64,000 bases of DNA from Pedobacter panaciterrae (GCF_013204795.1 NZ_JABMKW010000016.1:248001-312000); one strand, 5' to 3'; positions 25,643-36,095 are shown, counted from the stretch's first letter. The notes: a model not told the origin generated them from the letters alone. Numbers and translations: made by a program.

Positions 25643-26897
25643 ATGATTGTAATTGTTTGTTATTAAATACCAGTTGAACTTTACCGGTCAGTTTTTTATT
25701 TAATAGTGGAGAATTGGCAGATTTAGAATAGTTACTGGCAACATTATACTCCCATTGTAAAGTAGGATTATAAACTGTAAAGTTGGCTTCAGCACCTTCT
25801 TCAATCACAGGAACTGCGAGTCTTAGTAATTTACGGGGATTTATAGAAAGCTTCTCCGCTATCTGCGTTGCATCAAGTCCGGCTTTTATAAGCAAAGGCA
25901 AAACAGTTTGCAGGGCAATGATGCCGTATGATGCAATTTCAAATTCAACATCTTTAAATTCTATTTCGTGCGGGCGATGCTGTGATCCTATTGCATCAAT
26001 GGTTCCGTCTTTTAAACCTGTAAGCAATGCCTTCACATCAGATTTACCACGCAAAGGTGGCTTAACCTTGTAATTACTGTCGAAATCATTCAGCAACTCT
26101 TCTGTAAACACCAAATGATGTGCAGCTACATCACAAGTGATTTTCACACCATCTTTTTTAGCTTTCTTTATAAGCGCTACAGAACCTGCTGTTGAAATAT
26201 TACTAATATGTACAGGAGCATTATGGTAAGTGGCTAAAAAGATATCGCGGCTAATGTGCATTTCCTCTGCTAACGATGGCAATCCTTTCATTCCCAATAA
26301 CACGCTGGTTTTGCTTTCGTTAATCTGCGATTTTCCTGCAATGGATTTATTCTCAGGATATACCATTAAAAGTCCGTTAAAACCCTGGGTGTATTGTATT
26401 GCGCGACTCATAAAGCCATCGTCAACAATTGCCTTTCCTCCATCAGAAAATGCTACTGCACCCGCCTGCTTCATGTCGTACAATTCTGCAAGCTCTTTAC
26501 CTTCCAGTCCCTGACTAACCGCTCCTATTGGCAGCACATCTACCAGATTGTTTTTTGCCCTGTTAATAATGTATTCCACTTCGGCCTTAGATTGCACCAC
26601 TGGCTTAGTATTTGGCAAAACCGCGATCCCTGTAAACCCGCCTGCTTTTGCAGCTTCAGTTGCCGTATTAATATCTTCTTTGGTTTCGAAACCTGGATCT
26701 CCGATTGAACAGTTTAAATCAAAGAAACCTGGAGAGAGAACAGCACCCTGGCCATCAAAAACCTGTTCGTTTTTAGATGCGGTCAGGTTGTTACCTATAG
26801 CCGTTATCTTTCCTTGTTCTACACGAACATCACATTTCTTTTGATTGAACTGGCTGTTTGGATCGGCAATAACTATACCCGTGATAAGAAGGTTCAT
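25635..26897 (-). CDS. dihydroorotase homologue, probably non-catalytic
   Basis: 420 residues, the full amidohydrolase fold of class I dihydroorotases. Conserved framework motifs include VLPNTKPV, FSDGGKAI, KVKPPLR and DGTIDAIGS. The metal site is degraded. The HxH after PGF.D is Asn62-Cys-Ser64. The His of the HCED motif is lost (VYPEN). The catalytic Asp of TDHAPH is Gln306 (SQHRPH). Only the Asp of SDGG and His230 remain of six expected ligands. Such pseudo-dihydroorotases in other bacteria serve as structural partners of aspartate transcarbamoylase. It overlaps BatA by 4 bp and the acidic gene by 8 bp. Databases would likely label it pyrC. Confidence 0.85.
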   Translation of the reverse strand: MNLLITGIVIADPNSQFNQKKCDVRVEQGKITAIGNNLTASKNEQVFDGQGAVLSPGFFDLNCSIGDPGFETKEDINTATEAAKAGGFTGIAVLPNTKPVVQSKAEVEYIINRAKNNLVDVLPIGAVSQGLEGKELAELYDMKQAGAVAFSDGGKAIVDDGFMSRAIQYTQGFNGLLMVYPENKSIAGKSQINESKTSVLLGMKGLPSLAEEMHISRDIFLATYHNAPVHISNISTAGSVALIKKAKKDGVKITCDVAAHHLVFTEELLNDFDSNYKVKPPLRGKSDVKALLTGLKDGTIDAIGSQHRPHEIEFKDVEFEIASYGIIALQTVLPLLIKAGLDATQIAEKLSINPRKLLRLAVPVIEEGAEANFTVYNPTLQWEYNVASNYSKSANSPLLNKKLTGKVQLVFNNKQLQSYG

Positions 26898-28939
26898 GAT
26901 ATTTTTATGTTTTTTATGTTATTAAAGAATCTAATAAGTAGTATTTCACCGGCTAAAAAAACAATAGTTAAAATTAGGCAAAGTTTCCATAATTCACTGC
27001 TGCTATTTTTCCCTTCGATATTTAATGATTGTGCATCCTTTTTAGAATTAAATACTGCTACCTTTTGTTTGCCAAACAAGTTATTAAGCTGTGTTTCTGT
27101 AGCATAATGCATGTCGGATTCTGTACGGTTATCATTAAACGCTATAATGGCCAAAACAGAATCTGCTTTTTTTAATTCATAAAAGCCCGATTTCTTTACC
27201 TGATCTGCAACATATAGTAAAGTTTTTCCGGCAGTTTGTCGCACTTCAGGAATAACTTCAAAGTCATTCGACACCAATTTTAACGACTGATTAGCTAGAA
27301 GACTAATTTTTTCACTTTCTAATAAATTATTGAGGCCTATTGTATAATATAATGGTTGCTCTTTTGCACTTGCAAAAGCAATCTTATACATTAATGGTAC
27401 AAAAACCGGGTGCTTAGGCAGGTTGCTATCCTTAATATCCAATGAACTTGATGAAAGATAAATTTTACCGGCCCCTACCGTATACTTTGCAAACAGGAAT
27501 CTATTTAAAGGCAATTGCAAAATGCTTTCTTTAGCACTTGTATTCTGCTCAGTATAACTAAAATACCTGTTTACCAAGGGCAGATCTATATTTTTAGGAA
27601 TCTGATCGAACACATCTTTAAAAACAGAGTTCTTTAAATCCATACTGCTTGCCAAAGGTGGCCCAGAATTTAATTGCTGAACCGCAGGCAGCGACAAGCC
27701 GGTTAAGAACGGAGTGTAAACACTGCTATTGGCATCAAGATCAGGAAAGATAACTACAGATCCCCCATTTTGTACATATCCTTTTAATTGCTGAGCGAGG
27801 CCTGAAGATGGTTCTTTTAGCCCGTTAAGTACTATTAAACTGTAATCGGAAAAGCTGGAGTATTTAATGTTCGACTCAGGCATTTCGGTAAGTTTAAAAT
27901 AATTGTCGGATGCAAAGAGCGCCTTTATAAATTTATCAGAAGAATTGCCCGTGATGTTTAGCACCTTTAGCTCATTACTTACCTTAAAGCTAAAATTCAG
28001 ATCATCATCAAATGTTAAAGGAAAGTCCTTAATACTAATTACACCTTTTTGCCACCCGCTTTTTAATCCACTAAAAGATAAAGTGTCTTTAACTGACTTA
28101 CCAGCCTCAACATTTATATTACTGATAGCTTTTTGCTGTTTGTTTATTGTTAGCTTTAAGGCTATGCCCGAAGCAAGCTCTTCACCATAATTCCTCAATT
28201 GGACCACAACCCTCTCTGCCTGCCCTGATTGGTGTACCGGTGAAAGGCTCCAAACACTATCAACCGAAATATTCGGAAGGCTGTTGGCATTTAGCTTAAT
28301 AAAAGTATAACTGATCTCTTTATTGGCCGCTAAAGGTTTATCACCTGCAAAACTATTCTGAAAGTCGGAAAGCAGATAGCAGATCTCGTTTCTATTTGCA
28401 GAAAAACTTGCCTGTTGTCTGTTTAGAATCTGTTGCAAAGTCTTATTTGCTGGTGATATCTTAATTTCATCCAGTAATTGAATAAACTCTTCTTTATTAA
28501 CAAGCCTTTGGTGCTTGCCCTCAAAATCGTTTGTAATTAATTGAAACTGATCATTAATATCATATGACCTTACAATTTCCTTTGCCTTTCTTTTAGCTTC
28601 ATCAAGTAAACTGCCCTCTTTGTTTACTGTCTCCATACTATAAGAGTTATCAATATAGATACTGATAACATTTCTCTGTCCCGGATTATGTTTGTTGCCC
28701 GAGGGGATAAAAGGCCTGGCAAATGCCAGCACAAGAAATACGATGGCCAATACCCTGCACAAAAGTACAAGCAAATTTTTAAGCTTTTCTCTTGAAGAAT
28801 TTTGCTCCTTTGCCTCCTTTAAGAATTGTACGTTGCTAAAATATACTTTCTTAAATTTCCTGAAATTGAATAAGTGAATTACAATAGGTATGGCTATTGC
28901 CAGCAGCGCGAAAAGAAAACCTGGGTATAGGAAATTCAT
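26894..28939 (-). CDS. BatA-domain membrane protein with VWA-like domain
   Basis: 681 residues. The N-terminus is the BatA signature: FLYPGFLFALLAIAIPIVIH, LFNFRKFKKVYFSN, then LLVLLCRVLAIVFLVLAFARP as the second helix. A von Willebrand-type domain follows from about residue 90 (ISIYIDNSYSMET, a degenerate MIDAS DxSxS). A Bacteroidetes-type extracytoplasmic region comes next, then one last helix (LWKLCLILTIVFLAGEILLI). These proteins are usually linked to aerotolerance (Bat) operons, but their mechanism is unclear. Its stop overlaps the dihydroorotase homologue start by 4 bp. Confidence 0.88.
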   Translation of the reverse strand: MNFLYPGFLFALLAIAIPIVIHLFNFRKFKKVYFSNVQFLKEAKEQNSSREKLKNLLVLLCRVLAIVFLVLAFARPFIPSGNKHNPGQRNVISIYIDNSYSMETVNKEGSLLDEAKRKAKEIVRSYDINDQFQLITNDFEGKHQRLVNKEEFIQLLDEIKISPANKTLQQILNRQQASFSANRNEICYLLSDFQNSFAGDKPLAANKEISYTFIKLNANSLPNISVDSVWSLSPVHQSGQAERVVVQLRNYGEELASGIALKLTINKQQKAISNINVEAGKSVKDTLSFSGLKSGWQKGVISIKDFPLTFDDDLNFSFKVSNELKVLNITGNSSDKFIKALFASDNYFKLTEMPESNIKYSSFSDYSLIVLNGLKEPSSGLAQQLKGYVQNGGSVVIFPDLDANSSVYTPFLTGLSLPAVQQLNSGPPLASSMDLKNSVFKDVFDQIPKNIDLPLVNRYFSYTEQNTSAKESILQLPLNRFLFAKYTVGAGKIYLSSSSLDIKDSNLPKHPVFVPLMYKIAFASAKEQPLYYTIGLNNLLESEKISLLANQSLKLVSNDFEVIPEVRQTAGKTLLYVADQVKKSGFYELKKADSVLAIIAFNDNRTESDMHYATETQLNNLFGKQKVAVFNSKKDAQSLNIEGKNSSSELWKLCLILTIVFLAGEILLIRFFNNIKNIKIS

Positions 28940-28960
28940 TAAAAACCAAAGGTAGAACTT

Positions 28961-30538
28961 TTACATGAATTTTTTCATAGCATCCCATAAAGTTTCATCT
29001 AAACCATAAACATCTGGTCGGAACTGCAGACTACCGTTTTGCGACCATGCGGTTATGTAATTGATGATCAAGGGAACAGGTTTTTTAACGCCAAACCACT
29101 TAGGCTTTAATCTATAAACATTTACTGTATCAGCTTTTTTAGCCATTTTTTTTCGGTAAACCGCCATTCTGTTGGTATCTATTGGCGGCAGGTTTACTTC
29201 CATTCTTAGCTGATCGTATTCGTACTTATCTTTTACCAGCGTTTCAGCAAATTGTAACGGTTTTTCTACACGAACACAACCATGGCTTATTGCGCGGTTA
29301 GCTCTGGAAAATGCACTTTTATTGTTCGTATCGTGCAGGTAGATGCTCGATCCATTGTCGAATATAAATTTAAACTTACCTAAAGCATTCCCCTCTCCTG
29401 AGCCTTGCTTGAATTGAAAAGGCAACTTCTCTCTGGAATACTTACTCCATTGAATAGTATCGGGCTCTCCTATTTGTTTACCCTTATAATATACCTTAAT
29501 GTTACTATTCGAAAGATAATATGGATCTCTAACTGCCTGCCAGTAAATTTCACTTTGTGCAATGCTGACCGGAATATTCCATATCGGATTTACCTGTATA
29601 GAGTTCAGTTTACTGTATAGTAAGGGTGTTTCATGATTTTTCGGCTTATCATCCAGATTTCCCGATTTCAGGTACTGCTTAATTTTATCGGCATAACCTT
29701 CCTCGCGTTTCCCTCCAACACAAACTTTCATCTGGGTAAGTGTGTCCTGGTTTTTAAACCAGGTAAGTGAAAAATCAGGGATATTTACCTGCACATACTC
29801 ATCGCCAAGCTCTGGCAATTTCCAGCGCAACCGCTCCATATTTACCATAATGGTTTTTACCATATAGCTTTTACTGCCAGAGTCGGCCTTGTATTTTGAA
29901 AGTTTATGCTGGAATACCTGATAATCGGGAGAAGAAGGTTGGATGCTTGTTAATAGTTTTTGAATGTCCTTTGTCTCCAGAACAGCAGTTACACTTAGGC
30001 TATCAGGTCTTTTTACCGGCACATAGTACCGGCTAAATAATTTCCTTGGATTGATGCTACCGTAATAAACAAAATTATTGTATTTGATAAGCCCCTCTGC
30101 AGCATTAAGCTCCAGATCAGCAATTACAGGATAAACTTCATCTATTGATTTGAATTTATTGGCGTGTAATGTAGCCAACAGCGATTCTATTTGCTTATAT
30201 CTAAAGAGATTTGGGTTAAAGCCATGTTCCTCACTCCTGCCTATGTAGTTTTCTAAACTATCTAACCCACCATTTACAAAGAATTTGGTAACCAATTCAG
30301 GTTTATATTCATTTGCATAGTAATAGTTTGTTAACGTATTGGGATTCGAAAATTTAGGTTTTAAAGAATCAAGGTGTTTTTTAAAAACAACATTATATAC
30401 AGCAGTATCAAATTTTTTGTACAGTTTATTTTTGAAATGATCTGACAGTACTACCCCTACTTCAGGCACATCTTTAAACCAATTACACGATGATAGCATC
30501 GTTATTAACACAACAACAGGCAGTACAGTTTTTTTCAA
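28961..30538 (-). CDS. L,D-transpeptidase, YcbB-like lipoprotein
   Basis: 525 residues. A lipoprotein signal ends in LSSC (Cys18). A large N-terminal helical region precedes the YkuD catalytic domain. The active-site motif is ISHGCVRVEKP, with conserved YLHDT upstream. Family members cross-link peptidoglycan through 3-3 bonds or attach proteins to it in the periplasm. A helical region of about 250 residues before the catalytic domain is typical of the YcbB type. It is probably the first gene of the unit BatA-DHOase homologue-acidic protein-DUF4199; the gap to BatA is 21 bp. Confidence 0.9.
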   Translation of the reverse strand: MKKTVLPVVVLITMLSSCNWFKDVPEVGVVLSDHFKNKLYKKFDTAVYNVVFKKHLDSLKPKFSNPNTLTNYYYANEYKPELVTKFFVNGGLDSLENYIGRSEEHGFNPNLFRYKQIESLLATLHANKFKSIDEVYPVIADLELNAAEGLIKYNNFVYYGSINPRKLFSRYYVPVKRPDSLSVTAVLETKDIQKLLTSIQPSSPDYQVFQHKLSKYKADSGSKSYMVKTIMVNMERLRWKLPELGDEYVQVNIPDFSLTWFKNQDTLTQMKVCVGGKREEGYADKIKQYLKSGNLDDKPKNHETPLLYSKLNSIQVNPIWNIPVSIAQSEIYWQAVRDPYYLSNSNIKVYYKGKQIGEPDTIQWSKYSREKLPFQFKQGSGEGNALGKFKFIFDNGSSIYLHDTNNKSAFSRANRAISHGCVRVEKPLQFAETLVKDKYEYDQLRMEVNLPPIDTNRMAVYRKKMAKKADTVNVYRLKPKWFGVKKPVPLIINYITAWSQNGSLQFRPDVYGLDETLWDAMKKFM

Positions 30539-30620
30539 AGCAAGTGAGTTAGCGACAAATTTAGCCGTTTTTTTATACTTAATGCTTTACCCAAACAAAT
30601 TAAGTGCCACTTACTATTTC

Positions 30621-33245
30621 TTAAGCTCCAAACTTCCTTACTTTAAATATAAACGAAAGCATGAAATATCGACCTAATCTGTTTACTTGTCTATCTACAA
30701 TTACGTTATCGAACACATCTCTTGAGATGCCTGAATTTTCATTAAATAAATCAAACCCATCCAGACGTAAGGTGCCCATGTCTTTTTTAAGAAACTTGTA
30801 CTCCATAAACAACCGTAATATAGTAGGGTTATTCACAAAAGAATTATCATACCCTGAATTGATCTGTTTAGTAAAGTCGTAACCAAGAGTTAGATCTTTA
30901 AAAAAGTAATTACGCCCCTCTATTCCGTATTCAAAACGATTGGTCTGCCGGTCTTCGAAATTCTCTTGCGAATAGGTAGTCCTATTTTGCATGTAAGATG
31001 TCTCTATTTCGAAATTAACAATATTTTCCAGGTCTACCCTAAATTCCAATTCCTGTCTCCATACTGCATTTTTTGCAACGTTCTTATTTTGATCAACAAA
31101 AGCAACATTGTTATTTAAGGAACCCCATCCGGAAAACTCTATTGTAAACTTACGCTCAAAGAACGGCTTGGAATAGTTATAGTCTCCACTTAAATTATAA
31201 AAACCATCAGTATTGGTATAACTGGTTATTTGATTTACTGTATTTGGGATCAGTACTTTAGTAGTTACGATCTTATTTTGTGTTTGGTTATATGAAATAT
31301 TGGCCGATAACATATGCCCACGGTTCCAGTCTGATTGTTTGTAGCGGGCATTTACACTGTGAATAAATTCAGGCTTTAAGTCTGGATTACCAATCACTAC
31401 GTTTTGAAGGTTAGAATTGTCAGCAATGGGCTGTAGTTGTAAAAACCCGGGTTGGTTGTTGCGCCCCCAATAATTGAACTCAAACGATTCCTGATTTGAA
31501 AATCTATACACCATTCTGGCCGAAGGGATCAGATTAAATGTCCTTTGTTCTGTACTGATGTCTTTACTGATATTTTGCCCTTTAAGTACTGCTGGCTGAC
31601 CATTTACACCTAAAGTATAATTAAACTTTTCACTAATAAAACGATAGTTTACCCCTACTTTATTGGTAATAAACTGATAATCGTAATTATTACTTAAATC
31701 CGGGTTAAACACTTCTCCACCGTTAAGTACGTCCCGGGTATCTCTGGTACTGGAAGTGGCAGATCGGCTATAATTGTAATTGAATTCGATAAATGTTTTA
31801 CGCCACAAAGGTTCCATGTAAGAAAATCCCGAGTAGGTACCCAGGGTGTGGCTATTCTGATCGGTAAGTTGATTTTGGAATCTTGTAGAATCAACCCCGC
31901 CCTCAGTAATCAGGTAATCATTAGACACGTCCTTAAAGTTATCACCATTAGAATAGTTAAAACCACCCCAATAACTAAAGTTCCTGCCTTTCTTAGAAAA
32001 TTTATGATTGTAAAACAAGTTAGTTTTCATGAATAAGGAACTGGCATTATTCAGGTTTTTACTATTGCGGTTCGTGATCAGATCCTCTTGAGTGATAGTA
32101 GAAAGGCCACCACTACTACCGCTATTTGTATTATATGTAAACTGTGGAGACACTTTAAGATAATTCATGGTATCTCTCTTATATTCTACATTACCATTAA
32201 ACTCATGATTATACCTGTTGTTTAAATTATCGTTCCTCGAATCCTCTAAACGGGTATAACTATCAAGAAAGTTCTGGGTATGCGAAGTACTAATGGTATT
32301 GTTTTTAGTGTTATCGAAATTATAGCTTGCATCAGCAGAAAGTTTGGGGCTCCACTCATTTCGATAATTCAAGCCACCTGCATTTCTGGTAGTTATTCCA
32401 TCACCTCCGCCCCCTCTCATGTTCGCATTATTTACTGTACCATCAAAAGAAACCTGGCGCTCTCCTTTCATGCTATTGCCCCTAAAGCTGGTATTGTACC
32501 TGTCAGAATTACCTACCCCTCCCTGTGCCCGGGCAAAGTATCCCTTTTTCTTATCCTCCTGAATGGTTAGGTTCAGTATTTTTTCAGGCTCACCTGTTTT
32601 TATGCCTGTTAATTTAGCCTGATCGCCATAGTCGTCTATAAACTGAAGGTTTTTAATGATGTCGGCAGGCAAATTCTTAATGGCAGTAGCCACATCCGTA
32701 CCAAAGAAATCCTTTCCATTTACTTTTATCTTGGTTACCGGTGTACCTTGGTTGGTTACATTTCCATCTTTATCAACCTTTATACCGGGTAACTTTTTCA
32801 ATATTTCATCTACAGCATCCCCTTCCCTAACAGGAAAAGAAGCCGCATTAAAGCTTACAGTATCTTCAGTAACTTTTACAGGAGGAACTCCCGAAATAAT
32901 TACTGCATCAAGAGTATTGGAAGTTGGTTTGAGTTTAACATTGGGAATTACCAGGGTATTGCCTTGTGTAATGGTGTACTGTTTGGTAAAAGTATCAAAT
33001 CCAATAAATGCTGCTGTTAAGGTAAATTGTTTAGACTTAACCTTGGTAAAACTGAAGCTTCCGTCTGTATTGGCCGAAATACCCAGGCTATCTTTAACCC
33101 AGTTAATTCTAACGATGGCACCGGGCAGTGGCAGCCCAGCCGTATCTAATATGTTTCCTTTAACCGTGTAACTTTGTGCTTTACTGGTTAAAAAAGCACC
33201 AGTAAGCGCTACAAGTAAAAGAATTGATTTAATAAAATGGTTCAT
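30621..33245 (-). CDS. outer-membrane beta-barrel TonB-receptor-like protein
   Basis: 874 residues. A signal peptide ends at TSKAQ. A carboxypeptidase-regulatory domain (YTVKGNILDTAGLPLPGAIV) occupies about residues 25-110. A plug-like region carries ILKKLPGIKVDKDGNVTNQG and KIKVNGKDFFGTDVATAIKN. About 600 residues of barrel end in FRLSFIFK-like aromatic strands. It belongs to the outer-membrane beta-barrel family and lacks STN. It lies 106 bp after the STN-domain protein of the ECF/FecR cluster and may be its regulated target. Ligand unknown. Confidence 0.87.
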   Translation of the reverse strand: MNHFIKSILLLVALTGAFLTSKAQSYTVKGNILDTAGLPLPGAIVRINWVKDSLGISANTDGSFSFTKVKSKQFTLTAAFIGFDTFTKQYTITQGNTLVIPNVKLKPTSNTLDAVIISGVPPVKVTEDTVSFNAASFPVREGDAVDEILKKLPGIKVDKDGNVTNQGTPVTKIKVNGKDFFGTDVATAIKNLPADIIKNLQFIDDYGDQAKLTGIKTGEPEKILNLTIQEDKKKGYFARAQGGVGNSDRYNTSFRGNSMKGERQVSFDGTVNNANMRGGGGDGITTRNAGGLNYRNEWSPKLSADASYNFDNTKNNTISTSHTQNFLDSYTRLEDSRNDNLNNRYNHEFNGNVEYKRDTMNYLKVSPQFTYNTNSGSSGGLSTITQEDLITNRNSKNLNNASSLFMKTNLFYNHKFSKKGRNFSYWGGFNYSNGDNFKDVSNDYLITEGGVDSTRFQNQLTDQNSHTLGTYSGFSYMEPLWRKTFIEFNYNYSRSATSSTRDTRDVLNGGEVFNPDLSNNYDYQFITNKVGVNYRFISEKFNYTLGVNGQPAVLKGQNISKDISTEQRTFNLIPSARMVYRFSNQESFEFNYWGRNNQPGFLQLQPIADNSNLQNVVIGNPDLKPEFIHSVNARYKQSDWNRGHMLSANISYNQTQNKIVTTKVLIPNTVNQITSYTNTDGFYNLSGDYNYSKPFFERKFTIEFSGWGSLNNNVAFVDQNKNVAKNAVWRQELEFRVDLENIVNFEIETSYMQNRTTYSQENFEDRQTNRFEYGIEGRNYFFKDLTLGYDFTKQINSGYDNSFVNNPTILRLFMEYKFLKKDMGTLRLDGFDLFNENSGISRDVFDNVIVDRQVNRLGRYFMLSFIFKVRKFGA

Positions 33246-33351
33246 TTGGTTGTGTGTGTGCCATAAAGGTACAATAAGCTTTGCTAAAGCGTTTTAAGCG
33301 TAATTAACATGTTACAACAACACTACCATAAAATTCAGAATACCAAGTTAA

Positions 33352-34839
33352 TCAGTCTTTTGTTTTTGGTAAGATATAATCCATCGGCACCATATCTGCA
33401 ACCTTTTCATAACCCCAGAAACCTTCATAGAGCAAAGATCCGGGATCATAAATGCCCCCGTTCTCATAAAAATTGATGGACGATTTTAATTGATAAACCA
33501 ATGAGATCTGAAACCTCGAATATTCTGGTGGTCTTTCAATCTTGTAACCAGAATGATCCGCATAGTTTCTTGTTTCCCTCTCCTTTTTAAAAACGATGTA
33601 CAGTGCATCTTTGTAATTGAGGGTTTTCAGGCTGCTTAATTTTTGTTTAACCAAAGTATCTGTTAACACCTTCCCCCTGGTTAGCACTTCTAAAGTATCC
33701 GGCTTATTCTTCATCATGGTCCAGTAACTCAAAGAATCTTTTCTGGTCTTTAAGCTAATTTGTTTCCCTCTGATATCAGAAAAGAAGTTAATCTTCGCTT
33801 CAGTTAGTGTATCCGGGCGTTTACTCTTATTTGGGGCCTTTACCAGTTTATTAATAATAAAGCCATCTTCCTCAATTGAGTTACTGTATAACGATCTGAA
33901 AAAATGTTGAGGAGAACCTAAGTAGGCCACTTTTCTTTTTTCCTGATAAGCTCTTATTTTTGATCTTGTGCCCTTGATTTCTTCAAAATAAGGATAGCCA
34001 TAAAATAAGACAATCTTTGTTTCTTCATCTTCTTCAAAGTATTTAAGCAGGTATTTAATTCGGTACCCCAATGCTTTATTTTCTACAACAATAAATTCAT
34101 CGGCTATTGCTTTCAATATGTGCTTTTCATCATCATAATCAAATTGTATTACCTCCGGATTAGTAATTTCGCACTTTTTAGAATTTGGGGATGTGCCAAT
34201 GAAACTTTCCTTAAAGGCCTTAAGGCGCTCTTCACGATGCGGATCTAATGTAATTACGACCTCTTTTAACTGCTTAATATTTTCCTGAAGCTTAATTTCT
34301 ATATCGGCAGATTTACTAATAATGGTTACGTTTTGGTTTGCTGGAAGATACCCGATCATTTGAACAAGCACATTGTAATTTCCTTCCTTTAAATTTCGAA
34401 TCACAAACCTTCCTTCATTATCTGCCACAGTTCCTGTCTGGTATCCGCTAAGTAAAATGCCGGCACCCGGCAATGTCTCTCCATTCTTATCTTTAACTAC
34501 CCCGGAAATAGCATATAAACTCTGTGGTGGCAAAACTTCATTCTTATTCTTAGCAATAATCATTACAATTTTATTTTCGATAATGTAGGTTACAGGTAGA
34601 TCTTCAAAAACGGTACTCAAAACCAAATCAATACCTGCATTTTTAACAGTTATACTAACTGTTTTTAAGCCCTGTAGTAAAGAGTTATCGTACAGAAAAT
34701 CATAGTTGCATTGTTTTCTGATCTCCTTAAAAACTGTCGACAATTCGGTATCCTTTAGCGACAGAGTGATACCTTGCGCGTTCGCGTTAACTGTGGTATG
34801 CAGAAATACGATCAAAAAAAACGCGAATATCAATCTCAT
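33352..34839 (-). CDS. STN and carboxypeptidase-regulatory domain protein without barrel
   Basis: 495 residues. After the signal peptide (ending NANAQ), a secretin/TonB short N-terminal (STN) domain spans about residues 22-95 (LSLKDTELSTVFKEIRKQC, FLYDNSLLQG). A CarboxypepD_reg domain follows at 108-195 (ISGVVKDKNGETLPGAGILL). The last 290 residues are soluble, highly charged and contain no barrel. STN domains normally sit on TonB receptors and touch FecR to signal. Here the domain is on a separate protein directly after fecR (no gap). It is probably the signalling partner of that FecR; the function of the C-terminal part is unknown. Confidence 0.85.
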   Translation of the reverse strand: MRLIFAFFLIVFLHTTVNANAQGITLSLKDTELSTVFKEIRKQCNYDFLYDNSLLQGLKTVSITVKNAGIDLVLSTVFEDLPVTYIIENKIVMIIAKNKNEVLPPQSLYAISGVVKDKNGETLPGAGILLSGYQTGTVADNEGRFVIRNLKEGNYNVLVQMIGYLPANQNVTIISKSADIEIKLQENIKQLKEVVITLDPHREERLKAFKESFIGTSPNSKKCEITNPEVIQFDYDDEKHILKAIADEFIVVENKALGYRIKYLLKYFEEDEETKIVLFYGYPYFEEIKGTRSKIRAYQEKRKVAYLGSPQHFFRSLYSNSIEEDGFIINKLVKAPNKSKRPDTLTEAKINFFSDIRGKQISLKTRKDSLSYWTMMKNKPDTLEVLTRGKVLTDTLVKQKLSSLKTLNYKDALYIVFKKERETRNYADHSGYKIERPPEYSRFQISLVYQLKSSINFYENGGIYDPGSLLYEGFWGYEKVADMVPMDYILPKTKD

Positions 34840-35988
34840 CTACTCTGTAACTATAACTCTGTTTCCGTCTATTTTAAATTTAACCTTACCCGTTACTTCT
34901 AATGCTTTTAAAACAACCGAAATATTTTTTGAACGAGATACTGTACCGCTTAAATGGAGGTTTTTATGATTTCCATTGTCAACAATTTCAACATTATACC
35001 ATCGGGCAACCTGACGCAGAATGCTACCAAAATCTTCGTTATTAAATATAAAATCTCCATTTTTCCAGGCTACAGCCCCCTCTGTGTCTGCCTTACGAAC
35101 ACTTAGGTTATTTTTGGCTAACAACGATTCCTGACCAGGCTGTAAAATCTTATGTTCATTATGGTTCGACACTTTAACAGATCCTTCTAATAATGTAGTT
35201 CTGGTTGCATCCTCATCGCTATAAGAATTTACGTTGAAATGGGTACCCAACACCTCAACCTCTTGTTTATCTGTTTTCACAATAAAAGGATGCATTTTAT
35301 CTTTCGCAACTTCAAAATAAGCCTCACCCACAAGTTCGACTTTACGCTGTTTAAGTGAGGTAAAAGTTGCAGGAAATGTAAATGTAGAAGCGGCATTTAA
35401 CCAGATCTTTGAACCGTCGGGTAAAGCCACCTGATATTGTTGCCCTCTTGCGGTAGTTATACTATTTAATTCAGAATTCTCTATGGCTGTTTTCTGTTCA
35501 TCCTCCTTTAAAGGTTTGGCTTTATAGGCCAATTTCCCGTCTGCAGTTTTGAAAATAGAGACATTTGTTTGTTCAGCGATCAGACCTGTTGGCGCATCAG
35601 ATAAAATTATCTTTTTCCCGTTTGCAAGGGTTAAAGTAGCCGTATTTTGAGCGGGTGCCACATCATTAACGGTGTTTGCTACTATAGAGGCCTTAGGCTC
35701 TGGACTGATTTGCTGATTGTAATAAAACAAACCACCACCAATTACAACTAGCAAGCATGCAGCGGCAACAGCCGCATACCATAAGCGTTTTACTTTTGCA
35801 GGTGCCTTCTGTTCCATCAGCGATTTGTAAATCGCTTCAGTCTCCTGATTCAGCTCATCCTCAGAAAGTACTGGAATATTATCTTTAGAAAAATAATGCA
35901 GCCAGTATTTAGCAGTTTGTTCTTCCGCAGGAGTAGCTGTACCAGCACTCACTTTATCCAAAACTTTTTTAATATCTTTCTTTTCCAT
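34840..35988 (-). CDS. FecR-family anti-sigma factor
   Basis: 382 residues. A cytoplasmic helical N-terminus (about 75 residues with ATPAEEQTAKYWL) precedes one membrane helix (LWYAAVAAACLLVVIGGGLF). The periplasmic FecR domain contains TTARGQQYQVALPDGSKIWL, NAASTFTFPATF and KVELVGEAYFEVAKD. A C-terminal DUF4974/STN-like domain follows (FGSILRQVARWYNVEIVDNG). It senses the state of an outer-membrane partner and controls the ECF sigma factor encoded just upstream. It is flanked by the sigma gene (107 bp) and the STN protein (0 bp). Confidence 0.93.
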   Translation of the reverse strand: MEKKDIKKVLDKVSAGTATPAEEQTAKYWLHYFSKDNIPVLSEDELNQETEAIYKSLMEQKAPAKVKRLWYAAVAAACLLVVIGGGLFYYNQQISPEPKASIVANTVNDVAPAQNTATLTLANGKKIILSDAPTGLIAEQTNVSIFKTADGKLAYKAKPLKEDEQKTAIENSELNSITTARGQQYQVALPDGSKIWLNAASTFTFPATFTSLKQRKVELVGEAYFEVAKDKMHPFIVKTDKQEVEVLGTHFNVNSYSDEDATRTTLLEGSVKVSNHNEHKILQPGQESLLAKNNLSVRKADTEGAVAWKNGDFIFNNEDFGSILRQVARWYNVEIVDNGNHKNLHLSGTVSRSKNISVVLKALEVTGKVKFKIDGNRVIVTE

Positions 35989-36095
35989 TGGCTCTTTAGA
36001 ATTTCCGCTGATTTGAATTTGGGATTCTGCTCATTGTTGACATAGACAACTCAGGAACACCAAATGGGGACAGCGTCTGAAATTATTTTTACAAA

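Noticed and set aside
32656-33171. 171-codon plus-strand frame opposite the barrel gene
   Set aside because: A shadow with Ser/Val/Leu-biased composition; the minus strand has signal peptide, regulatory domain and plug motifs.
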